Positions 34,534 through 47,054 of a DNA stretch of 64,000 nucleotides are shown here, one piece after another. The notes under the pieces were generated by a model, which saw only the letters and a list, made by a program, of their open reading frames with translations, was not told the origin of the DNA and made no database searches. Each line of letters starts with the position of its first letter. Within the stretch, counting starts at the first letter, position 1. A program made the position numbers and the translations under genes. The DNA comes from Pontederia crassipes (taxonomy: Eukaryota > Streptophyta > Magnoliopsida > Commelinales > Pontederiaceae), in NCBI GenBank assembly GCA_030549335.1, contig CM060198.1:41580353-41644352 (forward strand), read 5' to 3'.

Positions 34534-35764
34534 GTAATATATGCGTATGTATATGTCTATGTGTGGGAGATTAAGTCACAACAATGTGTTTATTTATATG
34601 TATTATAAATATATATGTGTATGTATATGTCTATACATGTGTGAGTCATATATAGATAACGTGTATATGTATACGTATTCGAAGTGAATATATGTATACA
34701 TGTTTATATGTGTGAGATTAAGTGATAATAATATGTATATATGCACTTATTATATATAAGTATAAGTATATACGCGTATTTATATGTCTATATGTGCCGA
34801 TTAAGTGAGTGTGATAAAAAGTCGGCTAAGGCGGCGCAATACATACGCTATTGAGTCGCTATAGGAGTTTAGCGACCCCGTAGCGTCAAATTAGCGTCCA
34901 ACACTTATTCATGTCTCAAGTTGGCGACGCTACAGAGACGTCAATAGTGTCACCATAGCTTTGACAATGTCGGCGGCTCTAGTTGGACACGAAGTTGACG
35001 CTATTGAGTCTCCATGTGACGCTAAAATGGGATAATTTGTAGCAAATCACTCTCTTAATTCAACCAACATAATTTCATGATTAAGAATAGAAAAATAATA
35101 TATGCATAATTAAGATATTATATATATTGTATGTATAGAAAACATAAATAATATAGGTAACAAATTATATATTTAGGAACACTCCTATGATGTAAAAATA
35201 CATATATATGGAATCATGTAGTACATATATATAATATGGGTAATCATGTAGGAATACTTATATATGTTGATAATAATAATATAATATTTAATTAATTTAT
35301 TGATTAACATATAGTATATATATTATACAGGGTTTAGGGTTTAAATATAAAACAAATAGCGATATAAATATAGATAACCTATAAATAGTTGCCAAGTAAT
35401 CACTTTCGCGTGCATAGCGTTGCCTAAGCATGTAACGCTAGATAGCGTCTCTTTAGAGCCGCAATGTGTGCGACACGAGGTTAGCATCGAGAGATGTCGA
35501 CGCGAGAATGACGCTAGGTTCTCCCGCGCATTTTTGCTTCGTGGCACGCAATAATAGCGTCTATGTAGCATCTCCAATGCACCATCGTTAGCGCCTATTT
35601 CGTGAATAGCTAAGAACACGCTAATGAGATGCTATCGAGAGGCAAATAGCGTCTCATTATTGAGATGCAAAGTGGACGCCATAAAAGTGCTAGTGACATC
35701 TATGTAGCGTCACTACTATATGCGACGCTACTTTGCGTCGCTAAGCGTCCATTTTCTTGTAGTG
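34140..35764 (-). repeat. CACTA 2 5' subterminal region
   Basis: Three clusters of GCGTC/GACGC motifs (about 34150-34330, 34810-35040, 35410-35764) separated by AT-rich TATATGTG-type simple sequence (34340-34800) and 35050-35330. The whole stretch is matched in inverse orientation by CACTA 4 at 62758-64000. Confidence 0.82.
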
Positions 35765-35808
35765 TACCCTTAATGAAAAATTTGGGGTATTACATCCTCC
35801 CCCTTTAA
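35765..35808 (-). other. 3' LTR edge and polypurine tract of the chromovirus
   Basis: Minus strand: TTTTAAAGGGGGAGGA (35795-35810) followed by TGTAATACCCCAAATTTTTC, the LTR start. The identical LTR edge is seen at 18764 in the solo LTR. Confidence 0.85.
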
Positions 35809-35870
35809 AAGAAAATTTGTCCTCAAATTTTAAACTATAATAAAGAACACTTACCAATTAATTTTGGAAA

Positions 35871-37275
35871 CTATTCTTTCATTTCTTCCTCTAGTTCCCA
35901 TGTCGCTTTGGTTCCATTGTGCTGTTTCCATGCAATCTTCACCATCTTTACTATTTTGTTTCTCAGTCGACGTTCAGCATACTCTAGTATATTGTTAGGA
36001 TACTCTTCATAGGTGAGGTCTTCCTTGATGGTTGGTTCTTCAATTACCACCACATGAGAGCTATCATATGTGTACTTGCGAAGCATTGACACATGAAAAA
36101 CATTGTGGATCCTAGCATATGAGGGAGGCAATGCCAACTTGTATGCTCCTTCTTCCACCTTCTCTAGAATCTCGAATGGTCCTATGTACCGAGGAGGTAG
36201 CTTGCCCTTTCTACTGAACCTCATGACTCCTTTCATAGGAGATACCTTCAGATCTCCAACTTGGTAGATTTGCTCTCTTCTCTTTTTGTCTACATAACTT
36301 TTCTGGTAGCTCTGAGTTGCTATCATTCTCTCTTTTATCAAATCTACCTTCTCAGCATATTTTTCTACTTGTTCTGGTTCTAGTAGTCTTCCTTCACCAA
36401 CATGTGGGAAACCTGCAAGGTGTTCCATATAGTGCCCCAAATAGAGCATGGTGGAGTGGTAACTATTGTTGTAGGCAAACTCAGCTAGAGTGAGATGACC
36501 ATCCCAGTTGCCTTGCCAATCTATAGCACATGCTTTGAGCATGTTTTACAAGGTCTAGATCATCCTTTCACTTTGCCCATCATTGTGAGGGTGAAATGTT
36601 GTGTTGTAATGCAACATTGTACCAAATGCATGTTGCAACCCTCTCCAAAATCTTGCTGTGAATCTTGGATTTCTATTCAATACAATGGAAATAGGAATTC
36701 CATGTAGTCGAATAATCTCATTAACATACAGCTTCATCATACTGTCTCACATTATAAGGTAAGAATTGAGTTGACTTAGTCAATCTGTCAACGATAATCC
36801 ATATGACATCATAACCCCTTCTGTGTCTTTGGGTGTCCCACAACGAAGTCCATTGTGATAACCTCCCACTTCCATTATGGTATGGGCAGTGAGTTCAATA
36901 ATCTTGGTGGCTTCTGGTGCAGACCAAGCACTTGGAGGTAAACTCTATCACCTTTCTTCTCATGTCCTTCTACCAAAATATCTTTTGTAAATCCTTTAAC
37001 ATCTTAGTAGTTCTTGGGTGGATAGCAAACTCTTACTTGTGGCACTCAATCAGAATTTCATCCTTGAGCTTACTATCTTCAAGTACCCACAATTTGTCTT
37101 GAAACCTGATGGATCCATCTTCGTCAATCTTGTAATCTAGGTGCCCTTTCTCACATAGAGCCTTCATATCCTTGTACTTTGGGTCTTCCTCCTATGCTTG
37201 TGCTATCCTTGCCACTAGGTCAAGTGGAATGACACAATGCATCATCAACTTCCCTTGAGTACTTTCTGCAATAAG
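35871..37275 (-). pseudogene. chromovirus integrase and chromodomain
   Basis: From the right: zinc-binding part (HKSKFAIHPRTTKML, KCLVCTR) and core start (VIWIIVDRLTKS) at about 37100-36750. The catalytic-core piece at 36740-36555 (IPISIVLNRNPRF, FHPHNDGQSERMI) has Asn where the catalytic Asp of SDRDPRF is expected. The long segment 36542-35871 carries LAEFAYNNSYHST, PRYIGPFEIL and HNVFHVSMLRKY. The C-terminal chromodomain is RRLRNKIVKMVKIAWKQH, ATWELEEEM. Chromodomains direct integration to specific chromatin. Frameshifts at 36543-36554 and stops near 36750 break it. Confidence 0.87.
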
Positions 37276-40166
37276 TTTAATATCCCAAATTTAATTTGCA
37301 AATCGTCACATGGGTTAATATTATATCATATTATTGTTAAGCAAATTGATATATGTGTTAAGGCATGAGTTGTAACTCATAGTGTGTGATTGTTGAAATT
37401 GATGAAAATTCGTCCAAGGCATGAAAATGTGATTTTCAAAAAAGTGAAAATTTGGAAATTAAAGTCCAGATAATTGTTCCTATATATCAAAGAATTCTAA
37501 AAGTGATTTTTAACAATTTTTAGGAGGTCTTTTAGTTAGGTAAAATATGGACACAAAATCAAAAAATAAAATCGAAAAATCTATAAAATTATGATTTTTG
37601 TTCTTCGGACAAAAATTTAGATTTCAATTCATTGGTTATTTATTTTTATAAATATTTTATTTGAATCCAAATGGGGGGTAGTTTCTTATTTACATGTAAT
37701 GTCTTAAGTAAATGAATAAAAGGAAAAAGGCAAAACCATTACTTAAATATTTTCAACTATAAGGGCAATTTCATGACTTCAAGTTGACTGACTTAAAAGG
37801 TCGGTTTCTTCTGCCTTATCATCCACCCCTTGTATGCTTTAACACATATTTCTATCCTTTTACCACCCATCCTAAAATACAAGTGGAAGAAAAGGATCAT
37901 GTGCTTCTAGTGGAGGAAATTGGAGAACAAAGAAGGGATTAGATTTTTAACTTGTCGTATGTTCATACTTCTAATTTTTCTACTGAGTTTAATTGCATAA
38001 TTCTCTAATTAGATTCCTCTGAATCTCTCTATCTTGCCCCTTCCCTCATTTTTTTAATTAAGGGGTTAAACTCAAGTTTTCATGAGGAAGAAGAATAAAC
38101 TCTAGGTATAATTAAATCATTTCTAAAAGTTTAGTCAATGATTTTCATACCTTAGGGTACTCCAGAAATTATGACATTTATTATGAATGATACTGTGTCG
38201 ACTTTCATTGAGTTTTGGAATTAAGTTAATATGATGTCTGTGTAGAAAGTTATGTTCTTATCTTTAAGGTACTATCACTTTGTCCGTTGAAACTGTTACC
38301 CAATTTTCTGAATTATGTATTAAATCCAATGTCATGGAATTATCTTTAATTTAGGGTTTTATATAAAATTATGTTAGGTTTCATTGAAAATTAGAATCGC
38401 TAGAAAATGATATCTGTGTGGAATGTTATAAATATTTTACCGAGCCTTACTCAATCTGTCAGGATGAAACATAGAGCAGATTATGTTAGTATTTGTTAAA
38501 TTTATTGTGCTCAGTACAGATAGATATAAATTCAAGGTATTTTATGAGTTTCACCCTATGAAGTCTATGTTTATATAAAATTTAAATTACCAAAATATGA
38601 CATGTTTCTTATTTTATATAAATAGTACAACTAAGGCCACTCAATCTATCAGAATAAAGAAATACCCTCGAAGTTAGGCTAAATCTTGATTTTTCTGTGA
38701 ACAAACCACAATGAAATAAGATTTGAAACTTTTATAGATTAAGATATTAATAATCGGGAAATAAGAAAAAATGTAATGAACAAATTTGGTTATCAAATTC
38801 AAGCAGATATGAATTTTCTTTTATTATGTATACAATCTGTCTTAATAATAGTAGGTCAACTCTTGTGATAAACAGTTACTTAAGTTATAAGAGTAAATAC
38901 TTAAGGGTCATGTACTTCTATAATTAATTATGTTTCATGTGTGGTAGGCTTGTGTTCAGATCATAGAAGTTATGTTTCTTATTATTATTGTATAGGAGTA
39001 GAAGAGTAAAGTAGTGAAAAAGGAAAGGAAAACATTTTGTTGGCCCTTATAGGTAAGTTGTTTCTCTTACTCTATGTATTCACTTCATTTGAATTTAGTG
39101 TGACATTGATTGTTTTATGTATTAAATGCATATTTTGATAAGTTTATATGAAAATTATGTGTTGAATGATTGATCAATTGATGGTTCATTGGAAGAGCTT
39201 ATGTGAAATGTTATGGATCGAGTTTATAGGATGCAATCCTATTCTGTTTGAATGAATATCTAATATGATTCATCTTCTGATATTCGAGATATATTTGTTA
39301 TGTGATGAATCATGCATCGACATCTGCTTGCATTTGCATATATGATGGTTGGAGCTAAGTGCTACATCGCTTATCACGATGGGAGCCACCTCTAGAGTCC
39401 AATCTATCATTCTGTTCCTCAATAATGGGATGAGATCGACTGGAGGTAAGTTCCATGCGGAGCTAAGTGCCACATCATGATTAATCGTGATGGTTGCCAC
39501 CTCTAGAGTCCACCTATCGCTATATGATATGTTCCCCAAAAGGGATGATGTAGAATGGAGCTAAGTGCTACATCATTGATCACGATGGGAGCACCTCTAT
39601 AGTCCACCTATTGACCCCTGGCCAATTGATGATCCGTGCATTCTTATGAGAGTGTTGCATTTGCATACATCTATTTGATATGATTTGAATGATATTGATG
39701 CATTGGAGTGTGATGATTTTGATTAGAAAATTGTATATATTATTTTAAACAATATGAAATCACTGATTGTGTTATTATAATTATTTCATATCCTTGCATG
39801 TCCCTCCGAATTAATTAGATGGTAACACAGCTTATGAGTTATCAACTTACGAAGCTATTTTAGCTCATTCTGTTGTATCTCTCATATTCTTTTGTTAGAA
39901 TATCAAGAGAATTAATTATGTGTATTATGTATATGAAATCTTGTACCTTGTAAAAAAGGATGAATAATCTATAATGTCACACTTAAGTTATATTGGTATG
40001 CTCTGAAATGATCATCATAAGTTATGTAATTTATTTAATGATACTTTTATTCTTATGTTATAAAAAAAATCATCACATTTTCACATTTTTTTCATAATTT
40101 TATTTGATCGTCCGTAATGAGTCGCGAACTTCGGTTTAAATCGCGGTTTAAATTGGGGTCGTGACA
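37276..40166 (+). mobile_element. LTR-like insertion A (probable gypsy solo LTR)
   Basis: About 2.9 kb without coding potential, from TTTAATATCCC to GGTTTAAATTGGGGTCGTGACA, a typical gypsy LTR 3' end. Its last third is collinear with 43631-44641, which ends at the same GATCGTGACAAG. It separates the chromovirus RNase H end (40170) from the integrase. The target duplication is not clear (ATAAG versus ACAAG at best), and the first bases are not the expected TG. Confidence 0.65.
39340..39640. repeat. tandem ~100-bp repeats in insertion A
   Basis: GGAGCTAAGTGC(T/C)ACATC...CACCTCTAGAGTCCACCTATC recurs at about 39351, 39458 and 39557. The same array occurs in 43680-43990, with diverged unit number and spacing. 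Confidence 0.8.
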
Positions 40167-40169
40167 AGC

Positions 40170-40213
40170 CACTCATTTAGAAACTCTAGCCATCGCCTCT
40201 TGATGTGAATATT
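40170..40213 (-). pseudogene. islet of chromovirus RNase H
   Basis: Minus strand encodes NIHIKRRWLEFLNEW, the block that normally follows TQKELN in gypsy RNase H. The preceding residues (FTQKKLT) lie at 41872-41900, so this 44-bp islet marks the exact spot where two insertions flank a scrap of pol. Confidence 0.78.
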
Positions 40214-41871
40214 GGGGAGTGTGATTAACTTGCTGATTTATTGAAATCTATGCACAAAATGCAAAAGACTAAGGTCTAGGCGTAGACTATGCACAAATGA
40301 AACTAAACAAGGTCTAGGCGTAGACTATGCACAATATAAATTTGAACAAGATTTAGGCATAGACTATGCACTCCTCATTTCCCTGAACTGCAAGTGCACA
40401 GATCGGAGTAGTAAACTTGAATGTCGTATCCACGGTGATTTGAAACTTAAGATTCACTAACTAATCTAAATTAATCCTAGACTAAGTTAACTCTTTTTGG
40501 TGTTTTATGGTAATTGATATAAAATCATAACTAACAATCAATGAAAGGTTCTCTTAGGAATGGAGTTCATCTAATGTTCTGCTATGGATGGATTAGAATA
40601 ACTTAGCAATACAAATAAAACTAGATTCAACCTATAAAGACTGCTCTCACAGTGCATTAAACTTAGAACTAAGTATCATACTTTCATATGAATGTTAGTT
40701 AGGTTGATTCAACAAGGGTTTCAATTGATATTAGATTATCATAAAATTTCTAGCTCAAAGCATAAATACAATCAGATCCACAACTAGTGCTAATGCTCTT
40801 GGTTCCTTTCTAAACATCAAGGAAATCTAGAATCAACCTCTTGGTTGCCATTTCAATATGAGATTCACATCAACAAAAGCTAAATGGATGAATCAATTCT
40901 CAACATGGAAAGATTAGAACGAGGAAACAAAGTCAACAGAAATCACAGATGAAATCAAATCCACAAACTAATTGTTAATGTTCTTAGTTCATTTATGAAC
41001 AATAAGAGAATCTAGAATCAGTCTCTCAGCTACCATTACAAGATGAGATTCACATTAACAAGAAGTAAAAGGATGCATTCAGATCTTGACAATGATTAAA
41101 TCAGAAAACAAATGATGATGCTCTTGACTCATTTATGAGCAAGAAAGAATCAAACATCAACTTCTCAATTGTCACTCTAAAATAGGATTCACATCAACAT
41201 GAAACTGATTAAAAAACATTCAGAAATGAACTAACATCAGTGGCAAAAGTGTTATTTAATCATCTATCTATAAATAAAAATTAAACTACTATCCTATCCT
41301 AATAGAGCTAATATTTAGCTCCTCATAAGTGATGAAATCAATAGAAAACAGATGAGGAATAGAATAAAAATCATCCTAAAATATCAAGATAAAATCCTCA
41401 GCTCCAAGACTCCAGCAAGAACTCAGCCTCCGGCCAAATGGGTAGGAGAGGAGATCATCCCTATTGCTCCTCAACATCCTCCTTTTATATGATATTATTT
41501 GATTTTGCCACGTGTCCTCTGGTCTTTTTTGCTTTTGTGCTGAGAAGAGATTCCTTTCTCATTGCTTTTGGCAACTGCTTGTGGTCCTTCCTACTTTTCT
41601 AGCAGGAATATTTGTTTTTTGTGCTTCATTTTGATGCTGCAACAACATGAACAACAAGCATCAATTACTTAAATGATAATTAGACAAACAATAACTAAAA
41701 CAGTATATTATGTAGCTCAAATGTGCAAATGTAAGATAACACTATGTTGAGAAGATCAAGGCATGTATATTAAGCATAATTATTAGAATATAAACATTAC
41801 AGGACTTATATGCACATGAATTAAGATGGAAAATGAGTAGAAATTTAGTACGATTAGTTAGTGATCATCTT
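40214..41871. mobile_element. unclassified insertion B (probable LTR-type repeat)
   Basis: About 1.66 kb inserted between two adjacent RNase H codon blocks. No coding motifs. Contains AACTGCAAGTGCACAGATCGGAG and GTCGTATCCACGGTGATT, a sequence type common in plant LTRs. A ~40-bp tandem TCTAGGCGTAGACTATGCACAA (three copies, 40270-40370) and three diverged ~190-bp units (about 40725-41210; GAGATTCACAT, TCATTTATGA) follow. Termini and target duplication could not be set. Confidence 0.6.
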
Positions 41872-43284
41872 TGTCAGTTTTTTCTGAGTGAACACATATT
41901 TGAGACTTCTATGGTCAGTGAACACTTCAAATTCTTCCCTATACAAGTAGTGCCTCCATATCTTCAGAGCAATCACTACTGCCGCCAACTCTAGGTCATG
42001 AATAAGATAGTTCCTCTCATGTGGCTTGAGTTGTCTTGAGACATAAGCCACAACCCTTCCATGCTGCATCAACACAATCCAATCCAGTTCCACTGACATC
42101 ACTGTACATTGTATAACCTTCAACTCCTATGAGAATTGTTAGCACTGTGCAGTGGTTAATCTCTTCTTTAGCTCTAAGAAGCTCTCTTCGCACTTCTGTG
42201 TCCCATGGAACTTTTCTCCCTTCCTGATCAACTTTGTCATAGGGGCAGGAATCTTTGAGAAGTCTTGGATGAACCTTTTGTAGTAGCCGACCAACCCAAG
42301 GAAACTTATGATATCTGTGACTGTCTTTGGCCTTTCCCAATTGATGACAATTTCTACTTTGCTTGGGTCCACTGAGATCCCTTCTTTTGAGACTGTGTGT
42401 CCCAAAAACATTACTTGCTCCAACTAGAATTCACACTTGGAAAATTTGACATACAACTGGTGTTGCCTCAATATCTCCAAAAATATCCTTATGTGCTTCT
42501 AGTGTTCTTCTGGACTTGATGAGTAAACCAGGATATCACCCACGAACACTATGATAAAATTATCGAGATGAGACTTGAAAATTCTGTTCATCAAATCCAT
42601 AAATGCTACAGGAGCATTTGTTAGTCCAAAAGGCATAACCAAAAACTCATAATGGTCATATCTGGACCTAAAGGCTGTCTTTGCGATGTCTTCATCAGCT
42701 ACTCTGAGTTGATGGTAACCACTTCTCATATCAGTCTTTGAGAAGACTGACGCTATGGACAACAGATCTAAACATATCGTCAATCTTGGGCAGAGGGTAT
42801 TTGTTCTTGATGGTCACTTTGTTCAACATCCTGTAGTCTATATTCAATCTTAGTGACCCATCCTTCTTCTTCACAAATAGGATAGGTGCACCCCATGGGG
42901 ACACACTTGGCCTAATGAAGCCTCTATCCAGCAATTCTTGTAGTTGAGCCTTCAACTCCTTCATTTCTGTTGGTGGTATTCTGTAGGGAGGTTTTGAGAT
43001 GGGAGCCGTCTCTGGCATCAGCTCAACATGAAAGTCGATCTCCCTTTCTGGAGGTAATTTGGGAGCTCATCGAAAAATATATCAAGAAAATCCCTCACCA
43101 CTTCAAGTTCGTATAGTGGCTTGGGTTGGAAATCACTCTTGATGATACTTGATAGAAATCTCGGCATCCCTTGTTCAACAACTTGGTTGCCTTCATTAAG
43201 GAGATCATCATCTTCATTTCCTTTGATGGGATTCTGTGAAAAATCACAGAACTATCATCTTTCTTGTCTACCACAGAAATGTCA
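41872..43284 (-). pseudogene. chromovirus RT and RNase H
   Basis: Segment 43018-42731 starts with [37 protein letters not shown] and [19 protein letters not shown]. 42783-42499 has [31 protein letters not shown] and the active site [10 protein letters not shown], where the first Asp of the F/Y-x-D-D box is Gly, so RT is predicted dead. 42423-42139 has FLGHTVSKEGISVDP and FLGLVGYYKRFI. RNase H (42123-41854) carries [24 protein letters not shown] and [17 protein letters not shown]. 43019-43284 is the protease-RT linker ([12 protein letters not shown]) with stops. Confidence 0.88.
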
Positions 43285-43630
43285 TGATCCTAATCAGAAT
43301 ACTATATGATATGCATCATCTTCGTATAAAAAAAGTACACAATATGCATGTCATTCTCTATACATGAGATCTACATGTCAGTCATCAATAACAACCTATC
43401 ATCATGCATTTATAAACTACAGCATGGAAGACATGTAACCATATCGTCATACTAGAAGATATACACAATCATAACAATCATACAATTCCATAGGCATATA
43501 AATGAAGTACACTTACTACAACCATCGCCTCCATAACTTTTCTCAAGGTTGCTTTATAACCCTTTCGAACTTCCACTTGCATGGGACATCATTCCATTCG
43601 ATTGATCATTGGCCCTTTCCTTAGGGTTAC
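43285..43630 (-). repeat. fragment of the chromovirus LTR
   Basis: Collinear with about 17115-17465 of the solo LTR (ATGATCCTAA, ACATGATATGCATCATC, CATACATGAGATCTACATGTCAGTCATCAATAAC, GGCCCTTTC). It abuts pol at one end and another LTR fragment at the other, so both ends are rearrangement breakpoints. Confidence 0.8.
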
Positions 43631-44368
43631 CTCAAAATCCAATGCATCATTTTGTTCCCCAAAAATGAGATGATATAGGCTGGAGCTAAGTGTCATGCGG
43701 AGATAAGTGCTACATCATGAGAAATCATGGTAAGAGCCACCTCTAGAATCCGTAAGGGTACCTTTAGGATCCACCTATCATTATATGTTCCTCGAAAGGG
43801 ATGAGATAGAATGGAGCTAAGTGCTACATCGATGACTACGATAGGAGTCACCTCTAGAATCCACCTATCGCTATATGATATATTTTTCGAAAGGAATGAG
43901 ATAGGATGGAACTAAGTGCTACATTGTTGATCACGATGCAGGCCACTTCTAGAATCCATCTATCGACCACTGGCTAGTTGGTGATGTGTGCATTCATATG
44001 AGAGTGTTGCATTTGCATTCATATGTTCAATATGTTTAAGTAATAGTGGTTGCAAATTGAGAGTGATGTTTTTTGTTAGAATGGTGTATATATAACTACC
44101 AAATGTGTAAAAATACTTATTTTCTTATTGTGATTATTGCATGTATTTTTTATGTCTCTCCGCATTAATTAGTTGGTAACATATAGCCTATCAGTTATCA
44201 ATTTACTGAACTATTTTGCTTATAATATTGTTCCTAATATTTTTTTTGATAACTTCTTGGATAGTGGGAGCTCATAATCTTAGCAGGGTTTCTTTTGATG
44301 TAAAGATAATGAGGGCAGTTGTTACTCTCACATCATTTAGTTAGGCTGTCGAGAGAGTTTGTTATGTG

Positions 44369-44416
<48 letters not shown>

Positions 44417-44641
44417 TTGTAACTTGTAAGAAGGCAACGCCAATTTGTGAAATGTAAAATTTAATGAAGTTGGTTTGCTTTGAAATGATCATCATAAGTT
44501 CTATAATTTGTTTAGTGATATTTTTATTCTTACGTTATATAAAAAAAGCTTACATCACATTTTTGCATTCCATCATAATTTTATTTGATTATCTGTAATG
44601 TCACTCTGATTTGAATCACGATTTAAATCGGGATCGTGACA
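43631..44641 (+). repeat. fragment of the insertion-A LTR family
   Basis: Collinear with about 39340-40166, including the GGAGCTAAGTG tandem repeats and the end GGGATCGTGACA. A (TA)n run of 42 bp is at 44371-44412. The base run after the end, AAGTAGATTGAGAG, faintly resembles a gypsy primer-binding site but is too diverged to rely on. Confidence 0.75.
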
Positions 44642-45114
44642 AGTAGATTGAGAGATTGCAATAGAAACATAAAACGAAGTCATTTACAAATATCTCTTAA
44701 GTTATTTCTTGTTTGCATGTAATTTATTGAATTATCATTAACATTATTAGGTACATCACCTTGCTTGAGCTCTTAAGAATGTGAACATTATGATATATTG
44801 ATTTTATGCTTCCACTTTTAATTTTAAAAGTTAATTTTTAATTTTTATTGACCAATTCCCTCCGCCCTCATTTTTATGCAATCAAACTCAAATAAAAATT
44901 GGATGTATAGAAAAGGAGAACTTTGCAATTGAAAAAATATTAAAACAACATATAAAAATAAATTGATAGTTGGAAGAGAGAGTAAGAGAAGAAATAAAAA
45001 GAAGAATAATTAATTGGAAAGTAAAAGGCAAAACATTAAATGAGGTTTCAAATGAGTATATTATTCAAAATTTTGATTCTTTTGTATATGTAATATTTAT
45101 AATATATTTTAAAA
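44642..45114. other. AT-rich DNA without recognised features
   Basis: Between the LTR fragment and CACTA 3. No coding motifs or terminal repeats found. Confidence 0.5.
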
Positions 45115-45766
45115 CACTACAAGAGAAAATCGTCTTTGTGACAGAACCATCCGTCACAAAATGATCCAAATCCGTCACAAATGTGCTCTTTGTGACGGAT
45201 TTTTGACGGATAACAGGTTGTTAGAAAATGTCTATTAGCAAATTATTTCCGACAGAATATTATTCGTGACAAATATTATCCACGGATCATCCACCTCAAG
45301 GTGACCACAATACATCTAAAATTTGTGACCGATGCCTTTGCCACTAATTAGTGGCAGCTTCAAAATCCACCACTAAATTAGTGGTCTCTTGCCAATCCAT
45401 CAGTAATTAGTGGAGGCTTCAACAATCTGACACTAATTAATTGTGTCTGGATAACCCACTGCTATGCGGCACACTAGGACAACTACGTGTACATATATTT
45501 GTGAATTAATAGTAATGATTGATAAGAAATTTGTTGTAAAGTAAAGACATGTATTTCATAAAAAAAGTTTAATCACAACATCCAATTAAAACAAACACAG
45601 TTTGATCCTTCAATGCAAAATATTAAAATGTTAACAACAAACTATTATCCAAAATATAGAGCAACATTCACATGCAATATCAACATTCTATTTAATCTTC
45701 TTCTTCATCATCCTCCACATGCAACATCAACATTCTATTTAATCTTCTTCTTCATCATCCTCTTCA

Positions 45767-47054
45767 TCACTTTTGTGGCTGGTTTGAAAAAGACTGCAAT
45801 TGCCTCATCATGGTCATCATTCTTTTTTCATGCTATCGTTGTTGTTGTAGGAAGTACTTTTTCATTTCTTTTCTCTCTTTTTGAATATCATTCCACATTT
45901 GCTCTCTTTCTTGTTGAAGGCGTTCTTCAAATTCTACCACTATTTCTGATCGTAGTTCACCCCTTAATTGTTCTCTCATCTCATTCATAACATTTTCAGA
46001 AATTGAATATGACGATGTCTTAGGTATTGATGGATCTCGATAAGATGTAGAACCAAAGCCATAAACACGACCCTTCTTCTCTCCACCAACAATGTCAATC
46101 CAAAGTTTTCTTCGATCAAATTCAAAAGGAGATCCATCTTCATTTAAGCGTTGTGATAGTTCGGCTTCCTTTGCCTTGTATGCTTCCTAGAAGATCAAGA
46201 CAATTAAATAATTTTTATAAATAAAATTATCATTGAATATTTAGAGAATGCCAAATAAGTCATGGAGCATGCTATAAAGATATCACCTTTGTCATTGTGC
46301 TTCAGCATTCAATTCAAAGGCCAAGTCAATGCAGAATTTTTTCATTAGCTTTAAACTCAATGATTTTTATAATGCAGAAAGAAGATGCTATCTTTGGCAT
46401 TCAATGCATAATTTTTCCATTTGCTTTCTCAATGATTTATATAATGCAGAAAGACGATGCTATCTTTGGCATTAGCTGTAGGTAATCTTTGGACAAAGCA
46501 CATTTATGTATACACAAAAAGTCAACAAAAGATCATAGATAAATTATTTCTATCAATGGCAAAGCTTCTCCGTCTTTTTAACTTAGTCTTAGAAAAATGT
46601 TAACAGTAGAATGTCAGCTTAGTTAAAAATCAAGCTAGAATTCCAAGAGTGGGAAAATGCAAGGTAATATAATTTGGTGAGAATACAAACAATTTTATAG
46701 ACTAAATTATTGATAAACATTTAGTCCATACTTACATATACTTGTTTTGCTTTTTCATTTACCCAATCTTGGGTTCCTCCATTTCCTTTCCTCTTGTGAA
46801 CCTGTACAAAGACTTCATCATTTGTGGGAGTTCTGCCCAATTCTTTTTACTATAATAATATTAAAAACACAAAGACTAAATTTGATTAATTAACTATACC
46901 TAAAAAGGTAAGAATAATATTTTTATTTACCATTTTTTGCTTATGAGTGACGGTAGAAGTTGACCATTAGTGTGCATGCATGAAGCTATGTCGGATGCAC
47001 GATTTCTTTTAGCTATCTGGCATTTCTCTTGGTATGCACCAGTAGACCAGCGTT
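45767..47054 (-). pseudogene. CACTA 3 TNP1-like exons
   Basis: The last exon (46186-45767, after a CTAG acceptor) encodes EAYKAKEAELSQRL, SPFEFDRRKLWIDIVG, KKGRVYGFGST and a charged Glu/Gln/Lys coiled-coil tail to a TGA at 45767. An upstream exon (about 46860-46735) encodes ELGRTPTNDEVFVQVHKRK and DWVNEKAKQVY. A further one (about 47060-46925) has RWSTGAYQEKCQIAKRNRASD. Together these are the Ptta/En-Spm transposase signature blocks in correct order. 46200-46735 is intron-like. Confidence 0.8.

Larger units (their letters stand above)
21097..35764 (-). mobile_element. CACTA transposon 2, complete ends, carrying a nested retrotransposon
   Basis: Left end CACTACAAGAAAAT at 21097 and right end ATTTTCTTGTAGTG at 35764 form the terminal inverted repeats. 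The 3-bp duplication is TAC on both sides (21094-21096 and 35765-35767). Length is 14.7 kb, about 9.75 kb without the nested element. Minus-strand gene order is TNP2-type transposase (32724-30108), DUF4216 region, TNP1-like multi-exon gene, then the 3' end. Both ends carry dense GCGTC motifs. It interrupts the chromovirus 3' LTR. Nonsense codons in the transposase show it is inactive. Confidence 0.92.
35765..43284 (-). mobile_element. Ty3/gypsy chromovirus (Tekay/Del-like), decayed
   Basis: Minus-strand order is protease end, RT, RNase H, integrase, chromodomain, polypurine tract, 3' LTR, the chromovirus layout. Its 3' LTR is 35765-35794 plus 20383-21096 (split by CACTA 2). The 5' side stops at 43284 inside the protease-RT linker, directly against an LTR fragment, so gag and the true 5' end are lost. 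Two insertions separate RNase H from integrase. Confidence 0.87.

Noticed and set aside
37276..40166. 5-bp target duplication for insertion A
   Set aside because: Only a 4/5 match (ATAAG, ACAAG) at non-canonical ends; not strong enough to call.
45613..45990. Plus-strand open frame rich in Phe/Leu
   Set aside because: It is antisense to the TNP1 last exon, whose protein motifs are convincing.
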